Assembly: GCA_013360215.1 (NCBI GenBank)
Contig: JABWCP010000036.1
Coordinates: 1-26,461, forward strand
Length of the DNA stretch: 26,461 bases
Direction of reading: 5' to 3'
From: a bacterium
Lineage (GTDB): Bacteria; CLD3; SB21
In this document: one piece after another, positions 1 to 7,448 of the stretch
How positions within the stretch are numbered: the first letter of the stretch is position 1
Layout: each line of letters starts with the position of its first letter
Notes under the pieces: generated by a model
What the model was told of the DNA's origin: nothing
The model's database searches: none
What the model saw: only the letters and a program-made list of their open reading frames with translations
Position numbers and translations under genes: made by a program

Positions 1-275
1 ATTAGCGGCTTAATGGACGGGCGAATGAACTCATCAAAACATTGAGCTGCATGTTGACGAATCATTTCAGCATCTAATCCGCGTAAATACATTTTATTTT
101 GTTTAAATCCGTTTTTTAAATTCGTCGGATGTTTGCACGAATACCGCAGCGTAGCCAATACCAGATCGGAATACGATATAATTTTTTTTTGAAGCAGATA
201 GCGAATGAAGAGCCGCTCGGATGAGTGCCGCGTGATCGTACCGTCAATATCAAAAAAAGCTATACGACGGCTCAC
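1..275 (-). CDS. HAD-superfamily phosphatase, N-terminal part (runs off the window)
   Basis: About 91 codons are visible. The protein begins at a GTG and has a DxDGT-type motif (AFFDIDGTIT) at residues 6-15, the aspartyl-phosphate nucleophile motif of HAD phosphatases. The following residues (RHSSERLFIRYLL) resemble the cap-bearing subfamily IB (SerB-like) hydrolases. The GTG start at 275 overlaps the TGA stop of the upstream CDP-alcohol phosphatidyltransferase (GTGA), so the two are translationally coupled. A phosphatase next to a PgsA-like enzyme could dephosphorylate the phosphatidyl-alcohol-phosphate product, but this is inferred from context only. The C-terminus lies outside the window, so substrate and full domain content cannot be judged. 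Confidence 0.8.
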   Translation of the reverse strand, partial: MSRRIAFFDIDGTITRHSSERLFIRYLLQKKIISYSDLVLATLRYSCKHPTNLKNGFKQNKMYLRGLDAEMIRQHAAQCFDEFIRPSIKPL

Positions 276-919
276 GGTTTATCCTTTACAAAAAACTGTT
301 TCCCCTCAAGTAAAACCGGGATACCTCGCAGGAGACTCACGGCCGTAGTGATAACGGCAAGTATAAGACCTCCGGTATAAGTCAATGATGAAACCCATAG
401 GTATTCCTGTAAATTAGCATCCCGCAGATGCTGCTCTTTAGCCAGTAAAACCAATATCAGATAAGGAAATGTAACGGCTTTGATAACACCATAAAAGGCG
501 CGCATAAACCGGCCTGAAACTAAGAATTTTCCTATTTCAGACTGCATCATTGTGTTTTCCCCAAAAGCCGTTTTGCCGTCGGCCAAGGCCTGGCTACGAA
601 TCGCATCCGTCATAAAACCGCGCGACATCACGATGATCGGTATCCACATCGGTATGATGTCCAGATCGGCAAAGACGATCCAAAAAACATTTTCGACAAT
701 ACGATCACCGGTAATATCAAGTACTCCGCCAAACTGCGTCACTTCATTGCGCTTGCGCGCAACATAACCGTCCAACGCATCCATTACGATAATCAGGATA
801 GCTAGCAAAACAGCCACGATAAGCCACATCGGGCGCTGTGTATAGATCAACACAACCGTCATATAGAGGACACCTATGCGTGCTATAGTGATCGAATTGG
901 CAAGATTTAAAAGTTTCAT
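272..919 (-). CDS. CDP-alcohol phosphatidyltransferase, PgsA-like
   Basis: This 215-residue integral membrane protein carries the complete CDP-alcohol phosphotransferase motif at residues 47-72: D47, D50-G51, A54-R55, G64, D68 and D72, with canonical spacing. Four to six hydrophobic segments surround it. Enzymes of this family use CDP-diacylglycerol or another CDP-alcohol and transfer a phospho-alcohol to a hydroxyl acceptor in the inner membrane. The short single-domain form and the N-terminal NLANSITIARI segment look like phosphatidylglycerophosphate synthase, but phosphatidylinositol-type acceptors cannot be excluded. It is followed, with a 4-base overlap, by a HAD phosphatase. It is separated from the phosphonate cluster by about 600 bases with its own promoter, so it is probably an independent lipid operon. 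Confidence 0.85.
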   Translation of the reverse strand: MKLLNLANSITIARIGVLYMTVVLIYTQRPMWLIVAVLLAILIIVMDALDGYVARKRNEVTQFGGVLDITGDRIVENVFWIVFADLDIIPMWIPIIVMSRGFMTDAIRSQALADGKTAFGENTMMQSEIGKFLVSGRFMRAFYGVIKAVTFPYLILVLLAKEQHLRDANLQEYLWVSSLTYTGGLILAVITTAVSLLRGIPVLLEGKQFFVKDKP

Positions 920-937
920 ATTGGCCTATATAAAATA

Positions 938-966
938 TATGTAGATAGACTTATTTTCTTGGTCAA
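938..966 (-). promoter_or_regulatory. Candidate sigma-70 promoter for the CDP-alcohol phosphatidyltransferase/HAD pair
   Basis: Read on the minus strand, TTGACC (-35, 961-966) is followed by a 17-base spacer and TACATA (-10, 938-943), about 20 bases upstream of the ATG at 919. The -35 matches five of six consensus bases; the -10 is weak and sits at the edge of a longer TA-rich tract that could supply an alternative. Confidence 0.35.
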
Positions 967-1013
967 TCATTTATGAATAACAACATTCTATGTTATTATG
1001 TAATAACTAATCC

Positions 1014-1034
1014 CAAGTATTTTTAAAATACTTG
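1014..1034. repeat. AT-rich perfect inverted repeat
   Basis: CAAGTATTTT (1014-1023) and AAAATACTTG (1025-1034) are perfect 10-base arms around one T. The right arm runs toward a T tract at about 1041, so a plus-strand hairpin is possible. A second smaller repeat, AATAACA/TGTTATT, lies at 976-982 and 991-997. They lie between the minus-strand promoter and the plus-strand gene remnant and could be operator or terminator sequences; no function is assigned. Confidence 0.4.
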
Positions 1035-1118
1035 CAATCATTTTTTTGGAAATTATGAGTTTATCAATTAAAAGCCTATTGTTTTTTATTATCTACAGAA
1101 CTATTTCTATTAGAATAA

Positions 1119-1379
1119 ATAATTAATTTCTCTAGTTATTATGATGGTGACGCTACAGCAAGTCTTTTTTACAATACGGCGTCAAGTTATGATGTTTTTA
1201 TCGGTCCTAACCCTGACCAGACTCATTTTCTCAGAGTTTATGACAGAACTCTGATAAATGGAGATACTGGGGGTAATTATCTCAACATTTTACCTTGGGA
1301 CATAAATAATTCAAGAAAAAATTTGGTTAGTCCAATGAATAATGATATTTCAGCGTCTCAAACACTTCCCAATTCTTAA
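1119..1379 (+). pseudogene. 5'-truncated gene remnant (C-terminal 86 codons, family not recognised)
   Basis: A frame stays open from the stop at 1116-1118 to the TAA at 1377-1379, without an in-frame ATG or GTG until codon ~70 and without a Shine-Dalgarno site. The translation reads like a folded-protein C-terminus: SSYYDGDATASLFYNTAS, then VFIGPNPDQTHFLRVYD, then GGNYLNILPWDINNSRKN. Composition is balanced, rich in N, D, Y and G. A clean intrinsic terminator lies 35 bases after the stop, as expected for a former 3' end of a transcription unit. I do not recognise the family. It is most simply the 3' end of a deleted or transferred gene. Confidence 0.5.
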
Positions 1380-1414
1380 CAAAAAAAAAATTAACATTTT
1401 TTACTACCCTGTAG

Positions 1415-1441
1415 AGCTACCGAAAAACGGTAGCTTTTTTT
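1415..1441 (+). terminator. Intrinsic terminator downstream of the gene remnant
   Basis: AGCTACCG (1415-1422), an AAAAA loop and CGGTAGCT (1428-1435) form a perfect 8-base-pair stem directly followed by a run of T residues to 1441. The T tract is only on the plus-strand side, so it serves plus-strand transcription and not the flippase gene that ends at 1535 on the minus strand. Confidence 0.85.
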
Positions 1442-1534
1442 ATCATCGTCTCTAAGTTTATTTCGCAGAGAGTCAAAAAAATACTATTTAAAAGCAGCAC
1501 ATGTTTAACTCGTTTTTTGAATAAAAACTTCAAA

Positions 1535-2818
1535 TCAGACATTGTTTCCATTGTTGCCGACCGCATTTTCTCGAACCGATTTCACATAACGATTTGCGAT
1601 ACGATAACCGACAAAAAACAAAATCGCATACGATAGAGTTTGCCCCCAAGCTACGCCGTACTCTCCGAATATTGAAATAAATATAAACGTAGCAACTAAC
1701 CCGACCACCCCGCCAACCGCATCACGCATTAAAAATTCAGTCGGTTTACCAAAAATCGATATGATGGTCAGCTGTAAAGCAGACAGTGAAAAGAAAATAT
1801 ATCCGCCAAATACAACCGCCATGATGCCCCACGCATCAGCATACTTCGCCCCTCCCATTATCGGCATAATCCAAGGGCTAAGAATACATAAAATAATCGG
1901 AGGTGGTAACGTAAAAGCCAAATACGTTCGTATGTAATTCTGTCTAACATTAATATCGCGCGTTTGTGAAAGTTTGACTGTCAAAGGATCAGAAAAAGCC
2001 TGAATGTATTGGCGCAGCATTCCCGCTGTTTTGTTGGCTAAACGAAAATTAGCTAATTGCTCCAGCGGTAACATCGCAGGTATGATCAACTGTTCGCCTT
2101 GCTTGAAGCCCAGCCTGAAAAATTTCCTCAGATAAAACGGCCAATATACTTTGACAACCTCCCACATTTTTCCGAGCTGCAGTTCAGAAATACGAGCATA
2201 TTTGAAGTAATCGCGGACATAATATAAGCGGACCAGCAACGTCAGAAACATGGCTATAGTGATGCCGGTAAAATAATGATTCAGTCCGAGCCATAGATAA
2301 AACACAGTCGCAAAAATACGCTCAACGAGATTGCTGGAAGTTTCCAGGAAGGCATCTGTTCCAAAAAGCTGACGGACATTAAAAACAGACGATAAAATAC
2401 CTTCACAAACAGTGAAAAACAGATGCAGCGTACACAAGTATATCACCCACGTGATATTCAGTTCCGGAAATGAAACTTGAAGATCATCTCGCCACAGTGT
2501 ACACATTACTAAAAAAAAACATGACGAAAATAATGCTACAACCATCCGTGTAAAAACCGCCGGCCAAATAATTTCACGCACGGCTTCTTCGATTTTCCCG
2601 TCTTTTAATAATGGCGGCGCTTCGCGTATTTTACGATAGTGCAAGCCCACATCCGCAATGACTTTTACGAAGCTTACAGCCACTTCATACATTGCAATCA
2701 ACGCAAAAATAACTTTTGAAAATTCATATGCAAAGTAGATCATGAAAAGCACACTCAGAAGCCCGACGGAGGAACGTCCAAGCAATATCCGAAAGGACTT
2801 TTTCATCAGTGAGTTCAT
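1535..2818 (-). CDS. Polysaccharide flippase (Wzx/MATE-type, oligosaccharide exporter)
   Basis: This 427-residue, highly hydrophobic protein has about 12 predicted membrane segments and the layout of the MOP-superfamily polysaccharide exporters, which flip lipid-linked glycans across the inner membrane. It begins MNSLMKKSFRILLGRSSV, and aligns along its whole length with the flippase at 13571-14836 (for example FALIAMYE/FALIALYT, KIREAPPLL/VIREAPALM, GFKQGEQL/GFLQGEQL). Its ATG overlaps the TGA of the alcohol dehydrogenase gene (ATGA, 2815-2818), so it is the last gene of the phosphonate operon. The coupling suggests that a phosphonate-bearing glycan or lipid intermediate is the cargo; that is inference. 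Confidence 0.88.
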   Translation of the reverse strand: MNSLMKKSFRILLGRSSVGLLSVLFMIYFAYEFSKVIFALIAMYEVAVSFVKVIADVGLHYRKIREAPPLLKDGKIEEAVREIIWPAVFTRMVVALFSSCFFLVMCTLWRDDLQVSFPELNITWVIYLCTLHLFFTVCEGILSSVFNVRQLFGTDAFLETSSNLVERIFATVFYLWLGLNHYFTGITIAMFLTLLVRLYYVRDYFKYARISELQLGKMWEVVKVYWPFYLRKFFRLGFKQGEQLIIPAMLPLEQLANFRLANKTAGMLRQYIQAFSDPLTVKLSQTRDINVRQNYIRTYLAFTLPPPIILCILSPWIMPIMGGAKYADAWGIMAVVFGGYIFFSLSALQLTIISIFGKPTEFLMRDAVGGVVGLVATFIFISIFGEYGVAWGQTLSYAILFFVGYRIANRYVKSVRENAVGNNGNNV

Positions 2819-3924
2819 GCGACGAGATGCTTCTCGAGGCGGTCAAATAGCGGTTCAACCGGGACTAAACTGTTACCGGCGCGGATATTACCCGTAAGTG
2901 ATTGACGGATCAATGACAAATCTTTTTTGGATAATCCATAATCTGCCGGATGCGTCGACACTCGCAATAATTTCAAAAGATTTCGTACCGCATCGCCGCC
3001 CTGAGCACCAAAAATCGCATTCAAAGCAAAATCTACCTCCGAATGGACGCCGGCCATCGTATCAATAATGTCGGGTAACGTAAAACTGCATGCAATCCCG
3101 TGCGGGGTTCCCTTTTGCGCGGTAACATAGTAAGAAATGGCATGCGCAACCGCGGTTTGAGTATTAGAAAAGGCCAACGCCGTATTCAGACTGCCCCACA
3201 TTTGTCGTGTTCGTAATTCGAGATTGGGCAAATCATCAGCCAACAAAGGCAAAGTAGTCATGATTTCCCGCGCGGCTGTAATCGCATACCGCGTAGAAAT
3301 AGGGTTTGCGTTTTTATTCCAAATGGCTTCCAATGCTTGCGACAAGGCATCCAATGAGGTTTGGACAGTTATATCGCGTGGAAGACTGAGCGTAAGTTCC
3401 GGGTCACAGATACATGCTTCAGCCCAAAGATTCGGCAAATGCAGCGAATATTTTTTCTTTTCCTCCATGTCCCAAACCGTAGCCCATGGTGTCAACTCAC
3501 TGCCTGTGCCGGCCGTCGTAGGAATGGCGATCATGGGTTTCAGTTTATAACCGGATTTAGCACGCGTTCCGCGAATGATGCCTTCTACGATATCAAACTG
3601 ATGCGAGTCATCGTATACCGAAAGCGCTTTTGCGCCGTCCATCACACTTCCTCCGCCGAGCGCGACGATCACATCAAATTCTTTTTCCCACGCCGTAGCA
3701 TACAAATCACGTAGTGCTACAAATGTAGGATTCGGAGGTATCTGATCCAAAACACCGGCGATCTGACCGGTCAAAGATCCAAGTTGATCCAGAATACCTC
3801 GTTTGATAAAGCCCGCTGTCGTCACGAGCAATACACGCCGATTACCGACCCAGCGGTTTATTTCCGCCAATGTACCTGTACCAAAACGGATAGTGACCGG
3901 ATTATAATAAGTAAACGCGTTCAT
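2815..3924 (-). CDS. Iron-type alcohol dehydrogenase, probable phosphonoacetaldehyde reductase
   Basis: This 369-residue protein is a group III (Fe-type) alcohol dehydrogenase. The dinucleotide-binding GGGS motif is at residues 90-93 (ALGGGSVMDGAKA), followed by PTTAGTGSE (135-143). The metal site of the family is Asp, His, His, His; here D192, H261 and H275 are present, but the second ligand position (DALSQALEA) has Gln196 where other family members such as FucO have His. The following IWNKNANPIS stretch is like that of phosphonoacetaldehyde reductases. Its ATG overlaps the cytidylyltransferase stop and its own stop overlaps the flippase start. In a cluster with PEP mutase and decarboxylase but no transaminase, the likely reaction is phosphonoacetaldehyde to 2-hydroxyethylphosphonate with NAD(P)H. 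Substrate is inferred; family is clear. Confidence 0.85.
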   Translation of the reverse strand: MNAFTYYNPVTIRFGTGTLAEINRWVGNRRVLLVTTAGFIKRGILDQLGSLTGQIAGVLDQIPPNPTFVALRDLYATAWEKEFDVIVALGGGSVMDGAKALSVYDDSHQFDIVEGIIRGTRAKSGYKLKPMIAIPTTAGTGSELTPWATVWDMEEKKKYSLHLPNLWAEACICDPELTLSLPRDITVQTSLDALSQALEAIWNKNANPISTRYAITAAREIMTTLPLLADDLPNLELRTRQMWGSLNTALAFSNTQTAVAHAISYYVTAQKGTPHGIACSFTLPDIIDTMAGVHSEVDFALNAIFGAQGGDAVRNLLKLLRVSTHPADYGLSKKDLSLIRQSLTGNIRAGNSLVPVEPLFDRLEKHLVA

Positions 3925-4637
3925 TTGAAAATTTCCTTCGCACGCTCGTAATCCTCAAGAAAATCAATTTCGAGCCATGGTAAATTGCGCGTGGAGCTGC
4001 AATAAATTTGAAAACCTTGATGCGCCATACGCGTAAAGGCATGCGTATCATAGTAATTCAAACCTTCCTCAAACATGATCTTTTCCATGTACGCCAGCGC
4101 GGCTTTAGGATCTTTGATAAACGCAATACCTGTCCACTCTCCCGCCGCTTCGTGAAGCGGAATACCCTTATTGGATTCGATCAACATATGCTCGGCTGTG
4201 ACCCGAACTTTCATCGCTTCCTCATTGACCGGGCCAAAATCAGTAATCAGATCCAGCGCACAATCGTGTTGCAAGGCGTCTGTATAGTTAAGTTTCAAAA
4301 TATCGTTGTGATAAATAATATCCCCATGGAGATAGACGATCGGATCGGCAGCGATCCAGTTTTTTGCAAACCAAAGCGAACCCATGTTGTTGCATTGCTG
4401 ATAAAAAGGATTGGCAATGTAAGTGATATCCCGCCCCAACGTATCCATGATCATTTCTTTTTTGTATCCGACCACGACAGCAATTTCCTGTATACCCATC
4501 GCACGTAGGGCCTTTACGGAACGAAGGAGCAATTCTTCTTCATTGACTTTCAGCAACCCTTTAGGCCGCTCCAAGGTCAACGGATACAAACGGCTGGACA
4601 ATCCGGCCGCAACAATAACAGCTTTGGTAATATTCAT
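3921..4637 (-). CDS. LicC/PntC-like cytidylyltransferase, candidate CTP:phosphonate cytidylyltransferase
   Basis: This 238-residue protein is a single nucleotidyltransferase domain. It has the nucleotide-binding loop AAGLSSRL at residues 10-17, PK at 25-26, a metal Asp in HGDIIY (D106), and a C-terminal LEIDFLEDYERA carrying the second metal region. The NPFYQQCNNMGSLW segment (76-89) resembles choline-phosphate and AEP cytidylyltransferases. I chose ATG 4637 because the GxG loop follows at the usual distance and GGAA lies upstream; a longer frame to 4685 would overlap the neighbouring gene. It is ATGA-coupled to the alcohol dehydrogenase, so it probably makes CMP-2-hydroxyethylphosphonate (or CMP-aminoethylphosphonate). 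It could instead activate a sugar-1-phosphate or choline-phosphate. Confidence 0.82.
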   Translation of the reverse strand: MNITKAVIVAAGLSSRLYPLTLERPKGLLKVNEEELLLRSVKALRAMGIQEIAVVVGYKKEMIMDTLGRDITYIANPFYQQCNNMGSLWFAKNWIAADPIVYLHGDIIYHNDILKLNYTDALQHDCALDLITDFGPVNEEAMKVRVTAEHMLIESNKGIPLHEAAGEWTGIAFIKDPKAALAYMEKIMFEEGLNYYDTHAFTRMAHQGFQIYCSSTRNLPWLEIDFLEDYERAKEIFK

Positions 4638-4654
4638 GAAATAAATTCCGTTGT

Positions 4655-5323
4655 TTATAATGTAAATTCTGCTGCAATCCCCCAACGAAAGCCATAGGGA
4701 TATACAATTTTGACTTTTTGATCTCCGATCTGAGTCTGTGAAAAAAGCGTATATGATAAATAGGGCGATATGTGCAACGAAGGATTCACTTGAATTTTTG
4801 CATTTATCGCTACGTCCGTATAGAAACCATGACCTGATAGGCTTTTCGCATCAAAATAGCCGTCATCCCAACCATAATAGATTTTTGTTTTTGATCGCAG
4901 TATCCAATGATAGTGCGCTGAAAGGCCTCCAAAAACTCTTATGAGATTGGTGCGATACAAGCAATACTCACCCGTCACCACTATATCCGGTACAAAGTAA
5001 TTGTGCTCCGAACGACGCTCGCCTGCAAGAAGAGGTTCTGAATCAATACGTTTTCGATAGTAATAATAAATGCTTGGGCCAAAGCGAAGATGAAAACCAT
5101 TGGAAATCGGAATCGTATTAAAAATTGCAAAGCCTATGCCATACACTGGCTTCGCTGATTCGCGAAGCGCAGGGTGACGCTTCTTATAAAAGCCTAATAG
5201 GTCTTTATTCTCGCTGAACGTCATGCATCCATAACTAATTCGAATAATCGGCTTGGTCATTTCTTGTGTATATATTATCAATGGGAAGAAGAACCAAACC
5301 ACAATGCAAACGAATATGTTCAT
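4655..5323 (-). CDS. Predicted outer-membrane beta-barrel protein, unknown function
   Basis: This 222-residue protein has an N-terminal hydrophobic export signal (about residues 1-20, ending ..IIYTQE). After that come alternating polar/aromatic strands rich in Tyr, Phe and Gly (for example GIGFAIFNTIPISNGFHLRFG and YLSYTLFSQTQIG) and a C-terminal WGIAAEFTL like a last barrel strand. This fits a small 8-10 strand outer-membrane barrel. No catalytic motif is visible and I do not recognise the family. Its ATG overlaps the TGA of the preceding barrel gene (ATGA, 5320-5323), and it ends 17 bases before the cytidylyltransferase. It belongs to a two-gene module that splits the phosphonate enzymes. 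It may act in surface export or may be unrelated cargo. Confidence 0.7.
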   Translation of the reverse strand: MNIFVCIVVWFFFPLIIYTQEMTKPIIRISYGCMTFSENKDLLGFYKKRHPALRESAKPVYGIGFAIFNTIPISNGFHLRFGPSIYYYYRKRIDSEPLLAGERRSEHNYFVPDIVVTGEYCLYRTNLIRVFGGLSAHYHWILRSKTKIYYGWDDGYFDAKSLSGHGFYTDVAINAKIQVNPSLHISPYLSYTLFSQTQIGDQKVKIVYPYGFRWGIAAEFTL

Positions 5324-6069
5324 TGGCTATCTCCATTATGAAAAGGTAAGCCTTGATGTTTACTTAGTAATATCTCAATTCCAAAAGCCCAGTAAATCCC
5401 AACAGCTGGGAATCGCACAGCTGATGTTTCCGAATACAAATCATCATTTTCTTTCAAAACAGCAGTAGACATAAATGCAATTTGACCTGCACCAACAACC
5501 GACACGGAGTTACTTATAGAGTGACGTAACTTTAATGCTCCCGATCCAAAATAGCCATCGCCGCGCATATTGTTAAATGTGGAATAACCGTACCCATGAC
5601 CATGCCCATAACGTATTTTGGAGACCCAAATATTGGCATAAGAAAACTCGATACCCGCCCCAAGAGATATGTATTTGGTCTGGAGAAACTGATATTCAGC
5701 ACTCAACGATGTTAAAAACATTGGATAATGATGCCACAAATAGAGTTTAGCATAAGTGCCATTCATCAGTCTCTTTTTGCCGCCGGTATCTATTTTATCT
5801 TTTGTGTAATGCAGACCAAATGATATTCCGTATCGCCATCGCTGCTTGTGCACCACTTCGTAAGTAAGTAATGCGTTATAACCCATCGGATTACCAAAAC
5901 TTTTCACATACTTGTCCGAACCAATATTGTCACCCAATGGCATGACGCTTATGCTGGTTTTCAAAATCAGTTGTTGCTCGATCTGGTGACTTGTATCAGC
6001 TTGAGCCCAAAGCGAGACAGTAATAAAGCAAAGTGTAAATATATAATAACGTACATTCAAAAAATACAC
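5320..6069 (-). CDS. Predicted outer-membrane beta-barrel protein, unknown function
   Basis: This 249-residue protein starts with GTG at 6069, chosen because AGGAGG lies 6 bases upstream. A signal peptide is clear at residues 1-24 (hydrophobic YYIFTLCFITVSLWAQA, probable cleavage at AQA-D). The mature part has repeated amphipathic strands with aromatic residues (RYGISFGLHYTKD, FLTSLSAEYQFLQ, LGAGIEFSYANIWV, RFPAVGIYWAFGIEILL), typical of small outer-membrane barrels. It is translationally coupled to the next barrel gene. The two proteins share architecture but no obvious long sequence similarity. The function is unknown. It sits 247 bases after the decarboxylase gene, in a spacer that carries a gene remnant. 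Confidence 0.7.
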   Translation of the reverse strand: MYFLNVRYYIFTLCFITVSLWAQADTSHQIEQQLILKTSISVMPLGDNIGSDKYVKSFGNPMGYNALLTYEVVHKQRWRYGISFGLHYTKDKIDTGGKKRLMNGTYAKLYLWHHYPMFLTSLSAEYQFLQTKYISLGAGIEFSYANIWVSKIRYGHGHGYGYSTFNNMRGDGYFGSGALKLRHSISNSVSVVGAGQIAFMSTAVLKENDDLYSETSAVRFPAVGIYWAFGIEILLSKHQGLPFHNGDSQ

Positions 6070-6141
6070 CTCTTACCTCCTCGTCTCTTCGCACAACCTG
6101 TATTCACGAAGGGAAATCGATAAATTAGTTGATTGTTCAAC

Positions 6142-6240
6142 CTAATCACGCGTTGGAAAACTAATGCCAACTGGAGCCACAAATTCGCCGTCAGAGAGCA
6201 CGGTCAGGTTCTTGCAATTAATTTGTTTTTCTAATCGACA
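6142..6240 (-). pseudogene. Short C-terminal gene remnant in the phosphonate cluster spacer
   Basis: The 247-base spacer between the decarboxylase and the barrel genes holds a minus-strand frame of 32 codons, bounded by TAA (6241-6243) and TAG (6142-6144). It reads CRLEKQINCKNLTVLSDGEF followed by VAPVGISFPTRD. The codon use and composition are protein-like, yet no start codon or ribosome site is present. It looks like the last part of a gene whose 5' end was lost, which would mark an insertion or deletion junction. The fragment is short, so chance cannot be excluded. Confidence 0.35.
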
Positions 6241-6316
6241 TTAATCATTAAAGATTGTTGTTATTCAACGACCATTTTCAACATTACTTGATTGTAATGC
6301 GAACGTATTATCGCTA

Positions 6317-7447
6317 TCATGATCTCAAAAACGCCATCAACCGTTCTTTGACTTGGTATGGTTTCACCTTAGGACGTCCCAGTTCCGGCGGCGACCCTTT
6401 TGATATTCTCATATACAAAAAGGTCAATCCACCATTTGTCTTCCATTCTTTGATCCGCTGTTCCAGTTCATCCAGCGAATGAACGTGTATCGCATGGGTG
6501 TATCCTACTGATGCAGCAAGGTCAACAAAATGAATCATATGCGAAACCGTCGCCTGGCCTCCGGTAGAATCGTGTACGTTATTATCGAGTAAGATATGGC
6601 ACAAATTAGAAGGACTGTAATACGCATTGGTTGCGATAGAACCCATACGCATCAGGAAAGCACCATCCCCGTCAATTGCGATGATTTTTTTCTGCGGTTT
6701 GGCGAGCGCTAAACCTAACCCCAAATTACTGATGCAACCCATTGATCCGACCATGTACAAATTATTCGACGCATCTTCGACTTCATACAGTTCACGCCCT
6801 GTTTTACCCGTTGTGGCCAAGTGAACGGTGTGCTGATCTTTGACGGCATTGATGCGCGCTAAAGCTTCCGTACGTTTGGGTTTTTGTTCATCGGTAGTTT
6901 TAACTATTCTACGAACATTCGCAGGTGACTTCAGCGTCTGCGGTTTTAACTCTTCTTTTTCAAACGTTCCTTTTTTTACAACAAAGAAAAACGTTTTGTT
7001 CTGTTTGATGATATTGTCGGCGCGCTCGATTTGTTTTACCGCCTCATTATTGTCAGATGCGAGATACTCCCACGGTATTTCCATCAAATCGAGCATTTTA
7101 GTCGTGATCGGCCCCATCAGCTCGTGCTGCGGTTCATCACTTAATCCCGGTTCGCCCCGCAAACTGACAATACCTAAAACGGGTAATTGGAATGTCCAGG
7201 TCAGCGATGTAAGCGGTGACGTTGCATTGGTCAGACCGGAATTTTGACAGAGGAATACCGATTTACGACCACCGAGATATGCGCCGGCACATGCCGCTAC
7301 AGCGTCACCCTCATTGGTGGCCATCACATAATCGCATTCGTTAATCGCATAATTGATCAGATCTTTTAAGAACGAACATGGAACGCCGCTGTAAAAGTCA
7401 TAGCCTTTCCTTTTCAATTCTTCGCCGAAAACGCGTGTACTGAGCAT
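6317..7447 (-). CDS. ppd: Phosphonopyruvate decarboxylase
   Basis: This 376-residue thiamine-diphosphate enzyme decarboxylates phosphonopyruvate to phosphonoacetaldehyde, the step that makes the PEP mutase reaction thermodynamically favourable. The N-terminal pyrimidine-binding domain has the cofactor-activating Glu in ATNEGDAVAA (E46). The C-terminal domain has the ThDP/Mg motif from GDG (260-262) to NN (289-290), followed by VHDSTGGQ, which is typical of phosphonopyruvate and sulfopyruvate decarboxylases. Both domains are in one chain, as in Fom2/AepY. The start at ATG 7447 lies one base after the PEP mutase stop and behind a GGGAG site; a longer in-frame start at 7489 would overlap PEP mutase and is unlikely. 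Sulfopyruvate decarboxylase is excluded by the PEP mutase neighbour. Confidence 0.93.
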   Translation of the reverse strand: MLSTRVFGEELKRKGYDFYSGVPCSFLKDLINYAINECDYVMATNEGDAVAACAGAYLGGRKSVFLCQNSGLTNATSPLTSLTWTFQLPVLGIVSLRGEPGLSDEPQHELMGPITTKMLDLMEIPWEYLASDNNEAVKQIERADNIIKQNKTFFFVVKKGTFEKEELKPQTLKSPANVRRIVKTTDEQKPKRTEALARINAVKDQHTVHLATTGKTGRELYEVEDASNNLYMVGSMGCISNLGLGLALAKPQKKIIAIDGDGAFLMRMGSIATNAYYSPSNLCHILLDNNVHDSTGGQATVSHMIHFVDLAASVGYTHAIHVHSLDELEQRIKEWKTNGGLTFLYMRISKGSPPELGRPKVKPYQVKERLMAFLRS

Positions 7448-7448
7448 A

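Noticed and set aside
4638-4685. A longer start (4685) for the cytidylyltransferase.
   Set aside because: It would overlap the barrel gene and place 16 unusual residues before the nucleotide-binding strand; ATG 4637 fits the family.
6070-6316. A sigma-54 promoter at TTGGCATTAG in the spacer before the barrel genes.
   Set aside because: The required TTGC at the -12 position is missing.
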